A stretch of DNA of 64,000 bases from Hydractinia symbiolongicarpus (lineage: Eukaryota > Cnidaria > Hydrozoa > Anthoathecata > Hydractiniidae). Position numbers and translations under genes: made by a program. The stretch is from contig NC_079880.1 of assembly GCF_029227915.1 (NCBI RefSeq), forward strand, positions 6,264,001 to 6,328,000, given 5' to 3'. Shown one piece after another: positions 25,865 to 38,149 of the stretch; position 1 is the stretch's first letter; each line of letters begins with the position of its first letter. Below the pieces are notes generated by a model, which did no database searches, was not told where the DNA came from, and saw nothing but the letters and a program-made list of their open reading frames with translations.

Positions 25865-27077
25865 TCAGAAGAAGACTTGTTGGTTATTACTTCGTAACAG
25901 CTGATTTCTTAGTGCAATTTTAAATTGTTTTGTAGATGGAATGCTTTTTATCTCATCGTTTAGAAGCATGCTCCAGAGTTTTGGGCCTCAGTTTGATATT
26001 GAAAATTTTGTTACATTAGATATGATTTTTGGCCGAAGGAAGTTATTACCTGAAAATCTAGTTGGATATTTATGTTGAACTTTCTTAAATAATGTAATGA
26101 ATATATTTGGTGCTATTAAATTTTTAATCTTATACATGAAAATAAGGACTTGAAAAATGTTTAGCTGACATACATTAAGAATACCCAGTTCTTTTAGCAA
26201 TGGTCTAGAATGGGAACATTTGTTCTGTCGTAATATAATCCTACTGGCATGTTTTTGCTGAATGTGCAGTTTTTTTAATTTTGTTATATTAGTGCTACCC
26301 CATGCAATGTTTGCATAGTTTAAATAGCAGTGTATAAAGGAAAAATATATGCTTCTTAGGCAGTTCTTATTCAAAGCGAAACTGGCTTTATATAAGATTC
26401 CTAAGCTTTTGGAAACTTTGTTTTCCACTAATTTAATATGTTCTCTCCAAGTTAAATTTTCGTCTAGGAGAACTCCAAGAAATTTCATTGAATATTCTCT
26501 TCTTATGTTTACATGATCAATAACTAATCCAGGTAACCTAAGAGGTATTTTATCTTTTTTACTAAGTTTGTGAAAAAAGGTATATCTAGTTTTTGAAGTG
26601 TTAAGGGATAATTTATTCGCTTTAAACCAATCAGCCAATTTAGCCAATTCTAGGTTAGTGGTTTCAAAAAGTACGTTTATATCTTTATGAGTAAAGAATA
26701 AATTTGTATCATCAGCAAATAAAATTGAATTTAAGACACTAGATGCTCTAAATATATCATTGATATAAATAAGAAACAACAGTGGCCCTAAAATTGACCC
26801 TTGAGGTACTCCACATGTTATAATCCTGTAGTTAGTATTTCCTTCGTCATAAGAAATATATTGTTTTCTTTCGAAGAGGTAGTTATTAAACCATGCGAGA
26901 TATGTATTTCTGATGCCATAATTTTTTAGTTTTTCTAATAGAATCTCATGGTTGACTTATCGAATGCCTTACTGAGATCAATAAAGACCCCAATTGTAAA
27001 TTTATTCTCATCAAAGGCTTGAAATATTTCCTGACTCAACTGAATGATTGCGTGATCAGTTGAATGACCTGCTTGAA
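25865..27077 (-). pseudogene. Reverse transcriptase fragment of a LINE ORF2, frameshifted and with a premature stop
   Basis: Read from 27077 down, the frame gives the RT block with QAGHSTDHAI (27046-27075) and FIDLSKAFD with the first catalytic Asp (26959-26985). A 1-bp deletion at 26954-26958 then shifts the frame. The new frame continues without stops through GVPQGS (26795-26812), FLIYIND, the catalytic FADD box (26708-26719), WFKANKLSLN (about 26600-26629) and FLGVLLDENLTW (about 26447-26482). It reaches a TGA at 25988-25990. Beyond that TGA the same frame stays open for 40 codons, starting GPKLWSMLLNDEIKS, to a second TGA at 25865-25867. Related LINE proteins often have Arg before GP, so the first TGA looks like a CGA-to-TGA change. 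The RT N-terminus and the endonuclease are missing. It polymerises cDNA in intact relatives; here it must be inactive. Confidence 0.9.
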
Positions 27078-27081
27078 GCAT
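27078..27081. other. Candidate target-site duplication GCAT (right), LINE copy 1
   Basis: This is the partner of 25535-25538. Satellite resumes in register with GCATGAGACTTG directly after the truncated 5' end of the element. Confidence 0.6.
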
Positions 27082-28199
27082 GAGACTTGTAGTTTTCAGA
27101 AATGTTTTCATTTTTGATGAGACGCTTAATGAAAGTTGTTTAATCGCCGGCAAACGAAAACCCGCGATTTTCCGTAAATCCCGGGCTTGGCCCGTATAGT
27201 CGAATGTATACAAAGAAAGTACCCTGTGAGTAAACTCATTTCCCGAACGAATTTTTAAATTATTTTTTCACCACTAAAATGCATGAGACTTGTAGTTTTC
27301 AGAAATGTTTTCATTTTTGATGAAACGCTTAATAAAAGTGGTTTTATCGCCGGCAAACGAAAACCCGCGATTTCCCGTAAATCCCGGGCTTGGCCCGTAT
27401 AGTCGAATGTATACAAAGAAAGTACCCTGTGAGTAAACTCATTTCCAAAACGATTTTTTAAATTATCTTTTTACCACTAAAACGCTTGAGACTTGTAGTT
27501 TTCAAAAATGTTTTCATTTTTGATGAGACGCTGAATAAAAGAAGTTTAATCGCCGGCAAACGAAAACCCGCCATTTCCCGTAAACCCCGGACTCGGCCCG
27601 CATAGTCAAAAGTATACAAAGAAAGTACCCAGGGAGTAAACTCATTTCCCGAACGATTTTTTAAATTATTTTTTCACCACTAAAACGCATGAGACTTGTA
27701 GTTTTCAAAAATGTTTTCATTTTTGATGAGACGCTGAATAAAAGAAGTTTAATCCCCGGCAAACGAAAACCTGCGATTTCCCGTAAATCCCGGGCTCGGC
27801 CCGTATAGTCAAAAGTATACAAAGAAAGTACCCAGGGTGTAAACTCATTTCCCGAACGATTTTTTAAATTATTATTTCACCACTAAAGCCCATGAGACTT
27901 GTAGTATTTAAAAATATTTTCATTTTTGATGAGACGCTGAAAAAAAGAAGTTTAATCGCCGGCAAACGAAAACCTGCGACTTCCCGTAAATCCCGGACTC
28001 GGCCCGTATAGTCAAAAGTATACAAAGAAAGTACCCAGGGTGTAAACTCATTTCCCGAACTATTTTTTAAATTATTATTTTACCACTAAAGCCCATGAGA
28101 CTTGTAGTATTTAAAAATATTTTCATTTTTGATGAGACGCTGAATAAAAGAAGTTTAATCGCCGGCAAACGAAAACCCGCGATTTCCCGTAAATCCCGG

Positions 28200-31100
28200 A
28201 CTCTGCCCGTATAGTCAAAAGTATACAAAGAAAGTACCCAGGGTGTAAACTCATTTCCCGAACGATTTTTTAAATTATTATTTCACCACTAAAGCCCATG
28301 AGACTTGTAGTATTTAAAAATATTTTCATTTTTGATGAGACGCTGAATAAAAGAAGTTTAATCGACGGCGAACGAAAACCCGCGACTTCCCGTAAATCCC
28401 GGACTCGGCCCGTATAGTCAAAAGTATACAAAGAAAGTACCCAGGGAGTAAACTCATTTCCCGAACGATTTTTTAAATTATTTTTTCACCACTAAAACGC
28501 ATGAGACTTGTAGTTTTTAAAAATGTTTTCATTTTTGATGAGACGCTGAATAAAAGATGTTTAATTGCCGGCAAACGAAAACCCGCGTCTTCCCGTAAAT
28601 CCCGAACTCGGCCCGTATAGGCAAAAGTATACAAAGAAAGTACCCAGGGAGTAAACTCATTTCCAAAACGATTTTTTAAATTATCTTTTCATCACTAAAG
28701 CCCATGAGACTTGTAGTATTTAAAAATATTTTCATTTTTGATGAGACGCTGAATAAAAGAAGTTTAATTGCCGGCAAACGAAAACCTGCGACTTCCCGTA
28801 AATCCCGGACTCGGCCCGTATAGTCAAAAGTATACAAAGAAAGTACCCAGGGTGTAAACTCATTTCCCGAACGATTTTTTAAATTATTATTTCACCACTA
28901 AAGCCCATGAGACTTGTAGTATTTAAAAATATTTTCATTTTTGATGAGACGCTGAATAAAAGAAGTTTAATCGCCGGCAAACGAAAACCTGCGATTTCCC
29001 GTAAATCCCGGGCTCGGCCCGTATAGTCAAAAGTATACAAAGAAAGTACCCAGGGAGTAAACTCATTTCCCAAATGATATTTTAAATTAATTTTCACCAC
29101 TAAAACGCATGAGACTTGTAGTTTTCAAAAATGTTTTCATTTTTGATAAGACGCTTAATGAAAGATGTTTAATCGCCAGCAAACGAAAACCTCCGATTTC
29201 CCGTAAATCCCGGGCTTGGCCCGTATAGTCGAATGTATACAAAGAAAGTACCCTGTGAGTAAACTCATTTCCGAAACGATTTTTTCAATTATCTTTTCAC
29301 CACTAAAACGCATGAGACTTGCAGTTTTCAAAAATGTTTTCATTTTTGATGAGACGCTTAATAAAAGAGGTTTAATCGCCGGCAAAGGAAATCCCGTGAT
29401 TTCCCGTAAATCCCGGGCTTGGCCCGTATAGTCGAATGTATACAAAGAAAGTACCCAGGGAGTAAACTCATTTCCCGAACGATTTTTTAAATTTTTTTTT
29501 CACCACTAAAACGCATGAGACTGGTAGTTTTCAAAAATGTTTTTATTTTTGATGAGACGCTTAATGAAAGAGGTTTAATCGCCGGCAAACGAAAACCCGC
29601 GATTTCCCGTAAATCCCGGGCTTGGCCCGTATAGTCAAATGTATACAAAGAAAGTACCCAGTGAGTAACTCATTTCCAGAACGATTTTTTAATTTATTTT
29701 TTCAACACTAAAACGCATGAGACTTGTAGTTTTCAAAAATGTTTTCATTTTTGATGAGACGCTGAATAAAAGAAGTTTAATCGCCGGCAAACGAAAACCT
29801 GCGATTTCCCGTAAATCCCGAGTCGGCCCGTATAGTCAAAAGTATACAAAGAAAGTACCCAGGGTGTAAACTCATTTCCCGAACGATTTTTTAAATTATT
29901 TTTTCACCACTAAAACGCATGAGACTTGTAGTTTTCAAAAATGTTTTCATTTTTGATGAGACGCTGAATAAAAGAAGTTTAATCGCCGGCAAACGAAAAC
30001 CTGCGATTTCCCGTAAGTCCCGGACTCGGCCCGTATAGTCAAAAGTATACAAAGAAAGTACCCGGGGTGTAAACTCATTTCCCGAACGATTTTTTAAATT
30101 ATTATTTACCACTAAAGCCCATGAGACTTGTAGTTTTTAAAAATGTTTTCATTTTTGATGAGACGCTGAATGAAAAAAGTTTAATCGCCGGCAAACGAAA
30201 ACCCGCGACTTCCCGTAAATCCCGGACTCAGCCCGTATAGTCAAAAGTATACAAAGAAAGTACCCAGGGAGTACACTCATTTCCCGAACGATTTTTTAAA
30301 TTATTTTTTCACCACTAAAACGCATGAGACTTGTAGTTTTCAAAAATGTTTTCATTTTTGATGAGACACTGAATAAAAGAAGTTAAATCGCCGGCAAACG
30401 AAAACCTGCGATTTCCCGTAAGTCCCAGACTCGCCCCGTATAGTCAAAAGTATACAAAGAAAGTACCCGGGGTGTAAACTCATTTCCCGAACGATTTTTT
30501 AAATTATTATTTCACCACTAAAGCCCATGAGACTTGTAGTTTTTAAAAATGTTTTCATTTTTGATGAGACGCTGAATAAAAGAAGTTTAATCGCCGGCAA
30601 ACGAAAACCTGCGATTTCCCGTAAATCCCGGACTCGGCCCGTATAGTCAAAAGTATACAAAGAAAGTACCCAGGGTGTAAACTCATTTCCCGAACGATTT
30701 TTTAAATTATTATTTCACCACTAAAGCCCATGAGACTTGTATTATTTAAAAATATTTTCATTTTTGATGAGACGCTGAATAAAAGAAGTTTAATCGCCGG
30801 CAAACGAAAACCCGCGACTTCCCGTAAATCCCGGACTCAGCCCGTATAGTCGAAAGTATACAAAGAAAGTACCCAGGGAGTAAACTCATTTCCCGAACGA
30901 TTTTTTAAATTATTTTTTCACCACTAAAACGCATGAGACTTGTAGTTTTCAAAAATGTTTTCTTTTTTGATGAGACCCTGAATGAAAGAAGTTTAATCGC
31001 CGGCAAACGAAAACCTGCGATTTCCCGTAAGTCCCTGACTCGGCCCGTATAGTCAAAAGTATACAAAGAAAGAACCCGGGGTGTAAACTCATTTCCCGAA

Positions 31101-34100
31101 CGATTTTTTAAATTATTATTTACCACTAAAGCCCATGAGACTTGTAGTTTTTAAAAATGTTTTCATTTTTGATGAGACGCTGAATGAAAGAAGTTTAGTC
31201 GCCGGCAAACGAAAACCCGCGACTTCCCGTAAATCCCGGACTCTGCCCGTATAGTCAAAAGTATACAAAGAAAGTACCCAGGGTGTAAACTCATTTCCCG
31301 AACGATTTTTTAAATTATTATTTCACCACTAAAGCCCATGAGACTTGTAGTATTTAAAAATATTTTCATTTTTGATGAGACGCTGAATAAAAGAAGTTTA
31401 ATCGACGGCGAACGAAAACCCGCGACTTCCCGTAAATCCCGGACTCGGCCCGTATAGTCAAAAGTATACAAAGAAAGTACCCAGGGAGTAAAGTCATTTC
31501 CCGAACGATTTTTTAAATTATTTTTTCACCACTAAAACGCATGAGACTTGTAGTTTTTAAAAATGTTTTCATTTTTGATGAGACGCTGAATAAAAGATGT
31601 TTAATTGCCGGCAAACGAAAACCCGCGTCTTCCCGTAAATCCCGAACTCGGCCCGTATAGGCAAAAGTATACAAAGAAAGTACCCAGGGAGTAAACTCAT
31701 TTCCAAAACGATTTTTTAAATTATCTTTTCATCACTAAAACGCTTGAGACTTGTAGTTTTCAAAAATGTTTTCATTTTTGATGAGACGCTGAATAAAAGA
31801 AGTTTAATCGCCGGCAAACGAAAACCTGCGATTTCCCGTAAATCCCGGGCTTGGCCCGTATAGTCAAAAGTATACAAAGAAAGTACCCAGGGTGTAAACT
31901 CATTTCCCGAACGATTTTTTAAATTATTATTTCACCACTAAAGCCCATGAGACTTGTAGTACTTAAAAATATTTTCATTTTTGATGAGACGCTGAATAAA
32001 AGAAGTTTAATCGCCGGCAAACGAAAACCTGCGACTTCCCGTAAATCCCGGACTCGGCCCGTATAGTCAAAAGTATACAAAGAAAGTACCCAGGGTGTAA
32101 ACTCATTTCCCGAACGATTTTTTAAATTATTATTTCACCACTAAAGTCCATGAGACTTGTAGTATTTAAAAATATTTTCATTTTTGATGAGACGCTGAAT
32201 GAAGGAAGTTTAATCGCCGGCAAACGAAAACCTGCGATTTCCCGTAAATCCCGGACTCGGCCCGTATAGTCAAAAGTATACAAAGAAAGTACCCAGGGAG
32301 TAAACTCATTTCCCAAATGATATTTTAAATTAATTTTCACCACTAAAACGCATGAGACTTGTAGTTTTCAAAAATGTTTTCATTTTTGATAAGACGCTTA
32401 ATGAAAGATGTTTAATTGCCGGCAAACGAAAACCTCCGATTTCCCGTAAATCCCGGGCTTGGCCCGTATAGTCGAATGTATACAAAGAAAGTACCCTGTG
32501 AGTAAACTCATTTCCGAAACGATTTTTTCAATTATCTTTTCACCACTAAAACGCATGAGACTTGCAGTTTTCAAAAATGTTTTCATTTTTGATGAGACGC
32601 TTAATAAAAGAGGTTTAATCGCCGGCAAAGGAAATCCCGTGATTTCCCGTAAATCCCGGGCTTGGCCCGTATAGTCGAATGTATACAAAGAAAGTACCCA
32701 GGGAGTAAACTCATTTCCCGAAAGATTTTTTAAATTTTTTTTTCACCACTAAAACGCATGAGACTGGTAGTTTTCAAAAATGTTTTTATTTTTGATGAGA
32801 CGCTTAATGAAAGAGGTTTAATCGCCGGCAAACGAAAACCCGCGATTTCCCGTAAATCCCGGGCTTGGCCCGTATAGTCAAATGTATACAAAGAAAGTAC
32901 CCAGTGAGTAACTCATTTCCAGAACGATTTTTTAATTTATTTTTTCAACACTAAAACGCATGAGACTTGTAGTTTTCAAAAATGTTTTCATTTTTGATGA
33001 GACGCTGAATAAAAGAAGTTTAATCGCCGGCAAACGAAAACCTGCGATTTCCCGTAAGTCCCGGACTCGGCCCGTATAGTCAAAAGTATACAAAGAAAGT
33101 ACCCGGGGTGTAAACTCATTTCCCGAACGATTTTTTAAATTATTATTTACCACTAAAACCCATGAGACTTGTAGTTTTTAAAAATGTTTTCATTTTTGAT
33201 GAGACGCTGAATGAAAAAAGTTTAATCGCCGGCAAACGAAAAGCCGCGACTTCCCGTAAATCCCGGACTCAGCCCGTATAGTCAAAAGTATACAAAGAAA
33301 GTACCCAGGGAGTACACTCATTTCCCGAACGATTTTTTAAATTATTTTTTCACCACTAAAACGCATGAGACTTGTAGTTTTCAAAAATGTTTTCATTTTT
33401 GATGAGACACTGAATAAAAGAAGTTAAATCGCCGGCAAACGAAAACCTGCGATTTCCCGTAAGTCCCAGACTCGCCCCGTATAGTCAAAAGTATACAAAG
33501 AAAGTACCCGGGGTGTAAACTCATTTCCCGAACGATTTTTTAAATTATTATTTCACCACTAAAGCCCATGAGACTTGTAGTTTTTAAAAATGTTTTCATT
33601 TTTGATGAGACGCTGAATAAAAGAAGTTTAATCGCCGGCAAACGAAAACCTGCGATTTCCCGTAAATCCCGGACTCGGCCCGTATAGTCAAAAGTATACA
33701 AAGAAAGTACCCAGGGTGTAAACTCATTTCCCGAACGATTTTTTAAATTATTATTTCACCACTAAAGCCCATGAGACTTGTATTATTTAAAAATATTTTC
33801 ATTTTTGATGAGACGCTGAATAAAAGAAGTTTAATCGCCGGCAAACGAAAACCCGCGACTTCCCGTAAATCCCGGACTCAGCCCGTATAGTCAAAAGTAC
33901 ACAAAAGAAAGTACCCAGGGAGTAAACTCATTTCCCGAACGATTTTTTAAATTATTTTTTCACCACTAAAACGCATGAGACTTGTAGTTTTTAAAAATGT
34001 TTTCTTTTTTGATGAGACGCTGAATGAAAGAAGTTTAATCGCCGGCAAACGAAAACCTGCGATTTCCCGTAAGTCCCTGACTCGGCCCGTATAGTCAAAA

Positions 34101-34290
34101 GTATACAAAGAAAGAACCCGGGGTGTAAACTCATTTCCCGAACGATTTTTTAAATTATTATTTACCACTAAAGCCCATGAGACTTGTAGTTTTTAAAAAT
34201 GTTTTCATTTTTGATGAGACGCTGAATGAAAGAAGTTTAATCGCCGGCAAACGAAAACCCGCGACTTCCCGTAAATCCCGGACTCAGCCC
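28200..34290 (+). repeat. Tandem duplication of a 3.04-kb, 15-monomer unit
   Basis: 28200-31240 and 31240-34290 carry the same ordered markers: ATCGACGGCGAACG at 28362 and 31402 (offset 3040), ACTTGCAG near 29320 and 32563 (offset 3243), GTAAGTCCCGGACTCGG near 30014 and 33055 (offset 3041), and CCGTAAGTCCCTGACTCGG near 31027 and 34069. The temporary jump to 3243 shows one extra monomer gained near 31735 in the second unit and one extra present near 29700 in the first. Both units also exist in segment B. Confidence 0.85.
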
Positions 34291-37200
34291 GTATAGTCAA
34301 AAGTATACAAAGAAAGTACCCAGGGAGTACACTCATTTCCCGAACGAATTTTTAAATTATTTTTTTACCACTAAAACGCCTGAGACTTGTAGTTTTCAGA
34401 AATGTTTTCATTTTTGATGAGACGCTTAATAAAAGTGGTTTAATCGCCGGCAAACGAAAACCTGCGATTTCCCGTAAATCCCAGACTCGGCCCGTATAGT
34501 CAAAAGTATACAAAGAAAGTACCCAGGGTGTAAACTCATTTCCCGAACGATTTTTTAAATTATTATTTCACCACTAAAGCCCATAAGACTTGTAGTATTT
34601 AAAAATATTTTCATTTTTAATGAGACGCTGAATAAAAGAAGTTTAATCGCCGGCAAACGAAAACCTGCGATTTCCCGTAAATCCCGGACTCGGCCCGTAT
34701 AGTCAAAAGTATACAAAGAAAGTACCCAGGGTGTAAACTCATTTCCCGAACGATTTTTTAAATTATTATTTTACCACTAAAGCCAATGAGACTTGTAGTA
34801 TTTAAAAATATTTTCATTTTTGATTAGACGCTGAATAAAAGAAGTTTAATCGCCGGCAAACGAAAACCCGCGACTTCCCGTAAATCCCGGACTCGGCCCG
34901 TATAGTCAAAAGTATACAAAGAAAGTACCCAGGGAGTAAACTCATTTCCCGAACAATTTTTTAAATTTTTTTTCACCACTAAAACGCATGAGACTTGTAG
35001 TTTTTAAAAATGTTTTCATTTTTGATGAGACGCTGAATAAAAGAAGTTTAATTGCCGGCAAACGAAAACCCGCGTCTTCCAGTAAATCCCGGATCGGCCC
35101 GTATAGTCAAAAGTATACAAAGAAAGTACCCAGGGAGTAAACTCATTTCCCAAACGATATTTTAAATTAATTTTCACCACTAAAACGCATGAGACTTGTA
35201 GTTTTCAGAAATGTTTTTATTTTTGATGAGACGCTTAATGAAAGTTGTTTAATCGCCGGCAAACGAAAACCCGCGATTTCCCGTAAATCCCGGGCTTGGG
35301 CCGTATAGTCGAATGTATACAAAGAAAGTACCCTGTGAGTAAACTCATTTCCAGAACGATTTTTTAATTTATTTTTTCAACACTAAAACGCATGAGACTT
35401 GTAGTTTTCAAAAATGTTTTCATTTTTGATGAGACGCTTAATGAAAGAGGTTTAATCGCCGGCAAACGAAAACCCGAGATTTCCCGTAAATCCTGGGCTT
35501 GGCCCGTATAGTCAAAAGTATACAAAGATAGTACCCAGGGAGTAAACTCATTTCCAGAACGATTTTTTAAATTATTTTTTCACCACTAAAACGCATAAGA
35601 CTTGTAGTTTTTAAAAATGTTTTCATTTTTGATGAGACGCTGAATAAAAGAAGTTTAATCGCCGGCAAACGAAAACCCGCGTCTTCCAGTAAATCCCGGA
35701 TCGGCCCGTATAGTCAAAAGTATACAAAGAAAGTACCCAGGGAGTAAACTCATTTCCCAAACGATATTTTAAATTAATTTTCACCACTAAAACGCATGAG
35801 ACTTGTAGTATTTAAAAATATTTTCATTTTTGATGAGACGCTGAATAAAAGAAGTTTAATCGCCGGCAAACGAAAACCCGCGGCTTCCCGTAAATCCCGG
35901 ACTCAGCCCGTATAGTCAAAAGTATACAAAGAAAGTACCCAGGGAGTAAACTCATTTCCCGAACGATTTTTTAAATTATTTTTTCACCACTAAAACGCAT
36001 GAGACTTGTAGTTTTCAAAAATGTTTTCATTTTTGATGAGACGCTGAATAAAAGAAGTTTAATCGCCGGCAAACGAAAACCCGCGATTTCCCGTAAATCC
36101 CAGACTCGGCCCGTATAGTCAAAAGTATACAAAGAAAGTACCCAGGGTGTAAACTCATTTCCCGAACGATTTTTTAAATTATTATTTCACCACTAAAGCC
36201 CATGAGACTTGTAGTATTTAAAAATATTTTCATTTTTGATGAGACGCTGAATAAAAGAAGTTTAATCGCCGGCAAACGAAAACCTGCGACTTCCCGTAAA
36301 TCCCGGACTCGGCCCGTATAGTCAAAAGTATACAAAGAAAGTACCCAGGGAGTAAACTCATTTCCCGAACAATTTTTTAAATTTTTTTTCACCACTAAAA
36401 CGCATGAGACTTGTAGTTTTTAAAAATGTTTTCATTTTTGATGAGACGCTGAATAAAAGAAGTTTAATTGCCGGCAAACGAAAACCTGCGTCTTCCAGTA
36501 AATCCCGGACTCGGCCCGTATAGTCAAAAGTATACAAAGAAAGTACCCAGGGAGTAAACTCATTTCCCAAACGATATTTTAAATTAATTTTCACCACTAA
36601 AACGCATGAGACTTGTAGTTTTCAGAAATGTTTTTATTTATGATGAGACGCTTAATGAAAGTTGTTTAATCGCCGGCAAACGAAAACCCGCGATTTCCCG
36701 TAAATCCCGGGCTTGGGCCGTATAGTCGAATGTATACAAAGAAAGTACCCTGTGAGTAAACTCATTTCCAGAACGATTTTTTAATTTATTTTTTCAACAC
36801 TAAAACGCATGAGACTTGTAGTTTTCAAAAATGTTTTCATTTTTGATGAGACGCTTAATGAAAGAGGTTTAATCGCCGGCAAACGAAAACCCGAGATTTC
36901 CCGTAAATCCCAGACTCGGCCCGTATAGTCAAAAGTATACAAAGAAAGTACCCAGGGTGTAAACTCATTTCCTAAACGATTTTTTAAATTATTATTTCAC
37001 CACTAAAGCCCATGAGACTTGTAGTATTTAAAAATATTTTCATATTTGATGAGACGCTGAATAAAAGAAATTTAATCGCCGGCAAACGAAAACCTGCGAT
37101 TTCCCGTAAATCCCGGACTCGGCCCGTATAGTCAAAAGTATACAAAGAAAGTACCCAGGGTGTAAACTCATTTCCCGAACGATTTTTTAAATTATTATTT

Positions 37201-37446
37201 TACCACTAAAGCCCATGAGACTTGTAGTATTTAAAAATATTTTCATTTTTGATGAGACGCTGAATAAAAGAAGTTTAATCGCCGGCAAACGAAAACCTGC
37301 GACTTCCCGTAAATTCCGGACTCGGCCCGTATAGTCAAAAGTATACAAAGAAAGTACCCAGAGAGTAAACTCATTTCCCGAACAATTTTTTAAATTTTTT
37401 TTCACCACTAAAACGCATGAGACTTGTAGTTTTTAAAAATGTTTTC

Positions 37447-37644
37447 ATATTTGATGAGACGCTGAATAAAAGAAATTTAATCGCCGGCAATCGAAAACCT
37501 GCGATTTCCCGTAAATCCCGGACTCGGCCCGTATAGTCAAAAGTATACAAAGAAAGTACCCAGGGTGTAAACTCATTTCCCGAACGATTTTTTAAATTAT
37601 TATTTTACCACTAAAGCCCATGAGACTTGTAGTATTTAAAAATA
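37447..37644 (+). repeat. Junction monomer between segmental copies A and B
   Basis: This single monomer matches neither copy in register. Its first part (CATATTTGATG, AGAAATTTAATCG) matches the monomer 405 bp upstream at about 37041. Near 37645-37710 the sequence switches to the CCCGTAAACCCCGG form that precedes the LINE in copy A. It therefore marks the crossover point of the 12-kb tandem duplication. Confidence 0.7.
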
Positions 37645-37819
37645 TTTTCATTTTTGATGAGACGCTGAATAAAAGAAGTTTAATCGCCGGCAAACGAAAA
37701 CCCGCGACTTCCCGTAAACCCCGGACTCGGCCCGCATAGTCAAAAGTATACAAAGAAAGTACCTAGGGAGTAAACTCATTTCCCGAACGATTTTTTAAAT
37801 TAATTTTCACCACTAAAAC

Positions 37820-37823
37820 GCAT
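37820..37823. other. Candidate target-site duplication GCAT (left), LINE copy 2
   Basis: Same monomer position and sequence as in copy 1, offset exactly 12285. This is expected if the whole locus was copied and the element did not insert twice. Confidence 0.55.
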
Positions 37824-37843
37824 TTTTTTTTTTTTTTTTTTTT
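37823..37843 (-). repeat. Poly(A) tail of LINE copy 2 (T run on + strand)
   Basis: There are 21 T on the + strand, the same length as in copy 1. Homopolymers change length quickly, so equal length supports a recent duplication or heavy homogenisation. Confidence 0.92.
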
Positions 37844-38149
37844 CGCCAAAAAGAAATTTACATACAACTATTTCAAAATTACAGATACAAGTTCTACATA
37901 CACATAAGTACAGGCATAAATTTCTACATTAGGATATATATATATACATATATATATACATAACTGTATCACGTACGTAGAATAAAATGGCAGGAGTAAG
38001 TAGAAGACTATGCAGTCTTATCATCTCACACCTTACATAGCCGTCATTAAAAAGAGCGTCAAATAAAAATTGATAATTAAAAACTTAATAAAATATTAAA
38101 TGTTATGTTAAATAAAAGAAAGCGTTTAATTATCACACGTAGTGTTGTT
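37844..38149 (-). other. 3' UTR of LINE copy 2
   Basis: Counterpart of 25559-25864, apparently identical, including the (AT)n tract at 37934-37958. Confidence 0.8.
37934..37958. repeat. AT dinucleotide microsatellite in LINE copy 2
   Basis: Same AT tract with the same single C interruption as in copy 1. Confidence 0.85.

Larger units (their letters stand above)
25538..27077 (-). mobile_element. 5'-truncated non-LTR retrotransposon (LINE), copy 1
   Basis: This 1.54-kb insertion interrupts the satellite. On the minus strand it runs from a broken 5' end inside the reverse transcriptase, through the RT palm, thumb and C-terminal tail, a 3' UTR of about 306 bp and a poly(A) of 20-21. This is the usual form of a LINE copied by target-primed reverse transcription that stopped early: endonuclease, ORF1 and the first RT blocks are absent. 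Motifs such as QAGHST, FIDLSKAFD, GVPQGS, FADD and FLGVLLD fit the broad CR1/L2/Jockey-like group. I cannot settle the clade. Base composition is AT-rich and unlike the satellite. Confidence 0.93.
25360..37446 (+). repeat. Segmental duplication of the array, copy A (12.1 kb)
   Basis: This segment, including the LINE fragment and about 52 monomers, recurs as copy B. The offset is 12285 bp as far as about 41.9 kb in B, then 13705 (13704 after a 1-bp change), and finally 15322 bp near the right end. The shifts come from two extra internal duplications in B. I saw only a handful of differences: 28381 C against 40666 T, 32723 A against 46428 C, 33243 G against 46948 C, 32867 G against 46572 C, 34825 T against 48529 G, and a 1-bp insertion near 33900. 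The left edge is placed where the copies start to differ (about 25354), the right edge where A reads CATATTTG and B reads CATTTTTG. Edges are good to about 60 bp. Confidence 0.9.
27078..37822 (+). repeat. 203-bp satellite array between the two LINE copies
   Basis: About 53 monomers in the same orientation as the left arm. They include monomers with variants not seen further left, such as ACTTGCAG with TTTTTTCAATTATC (near 29280-29325 and 32522-32567), ATCGACGGCGAACG (28362, 31402) and CGTCTTCCAGTAAATCCCGG (near 35060, 35690 and 36490). Open frames of 71-96 codons on both strands over the ACTTGCAG pair are two-monomer shadows, not genes. Confidence 0.97.

Noticed and set aside
25988-26779. Intact 263-codon protein-coding gene
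   Set aside because: It is an internal part of a dead LINE ORF2. The apparent start is a TTG inside the RT palm, the frame is open further upstream to a 1-bp deletion, and the end is a probable nonsense mutation.
26935-27213. 92-codon frame joining satellite to the reverse transcriptase fragment
   Set aside because: A chance in-frame fusion of a satellite open frame with the truncated RT across the insertion junction. It ends just after the 1-bp frameshift. The same holds at 39220-39498.
29216-29431. 71-codon plus-strand frame overlapping a 96-codon minus-strand frame (also at 32.5, 41.5, 42.9, 46.2, 54.5 and 61.6 kb)
   Set aside because: Both strands are open over the ACTTGCAG monomer pair only because of its local base sequence. 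Recurrence follows duplication of the cassette. No protein family is recognisable.
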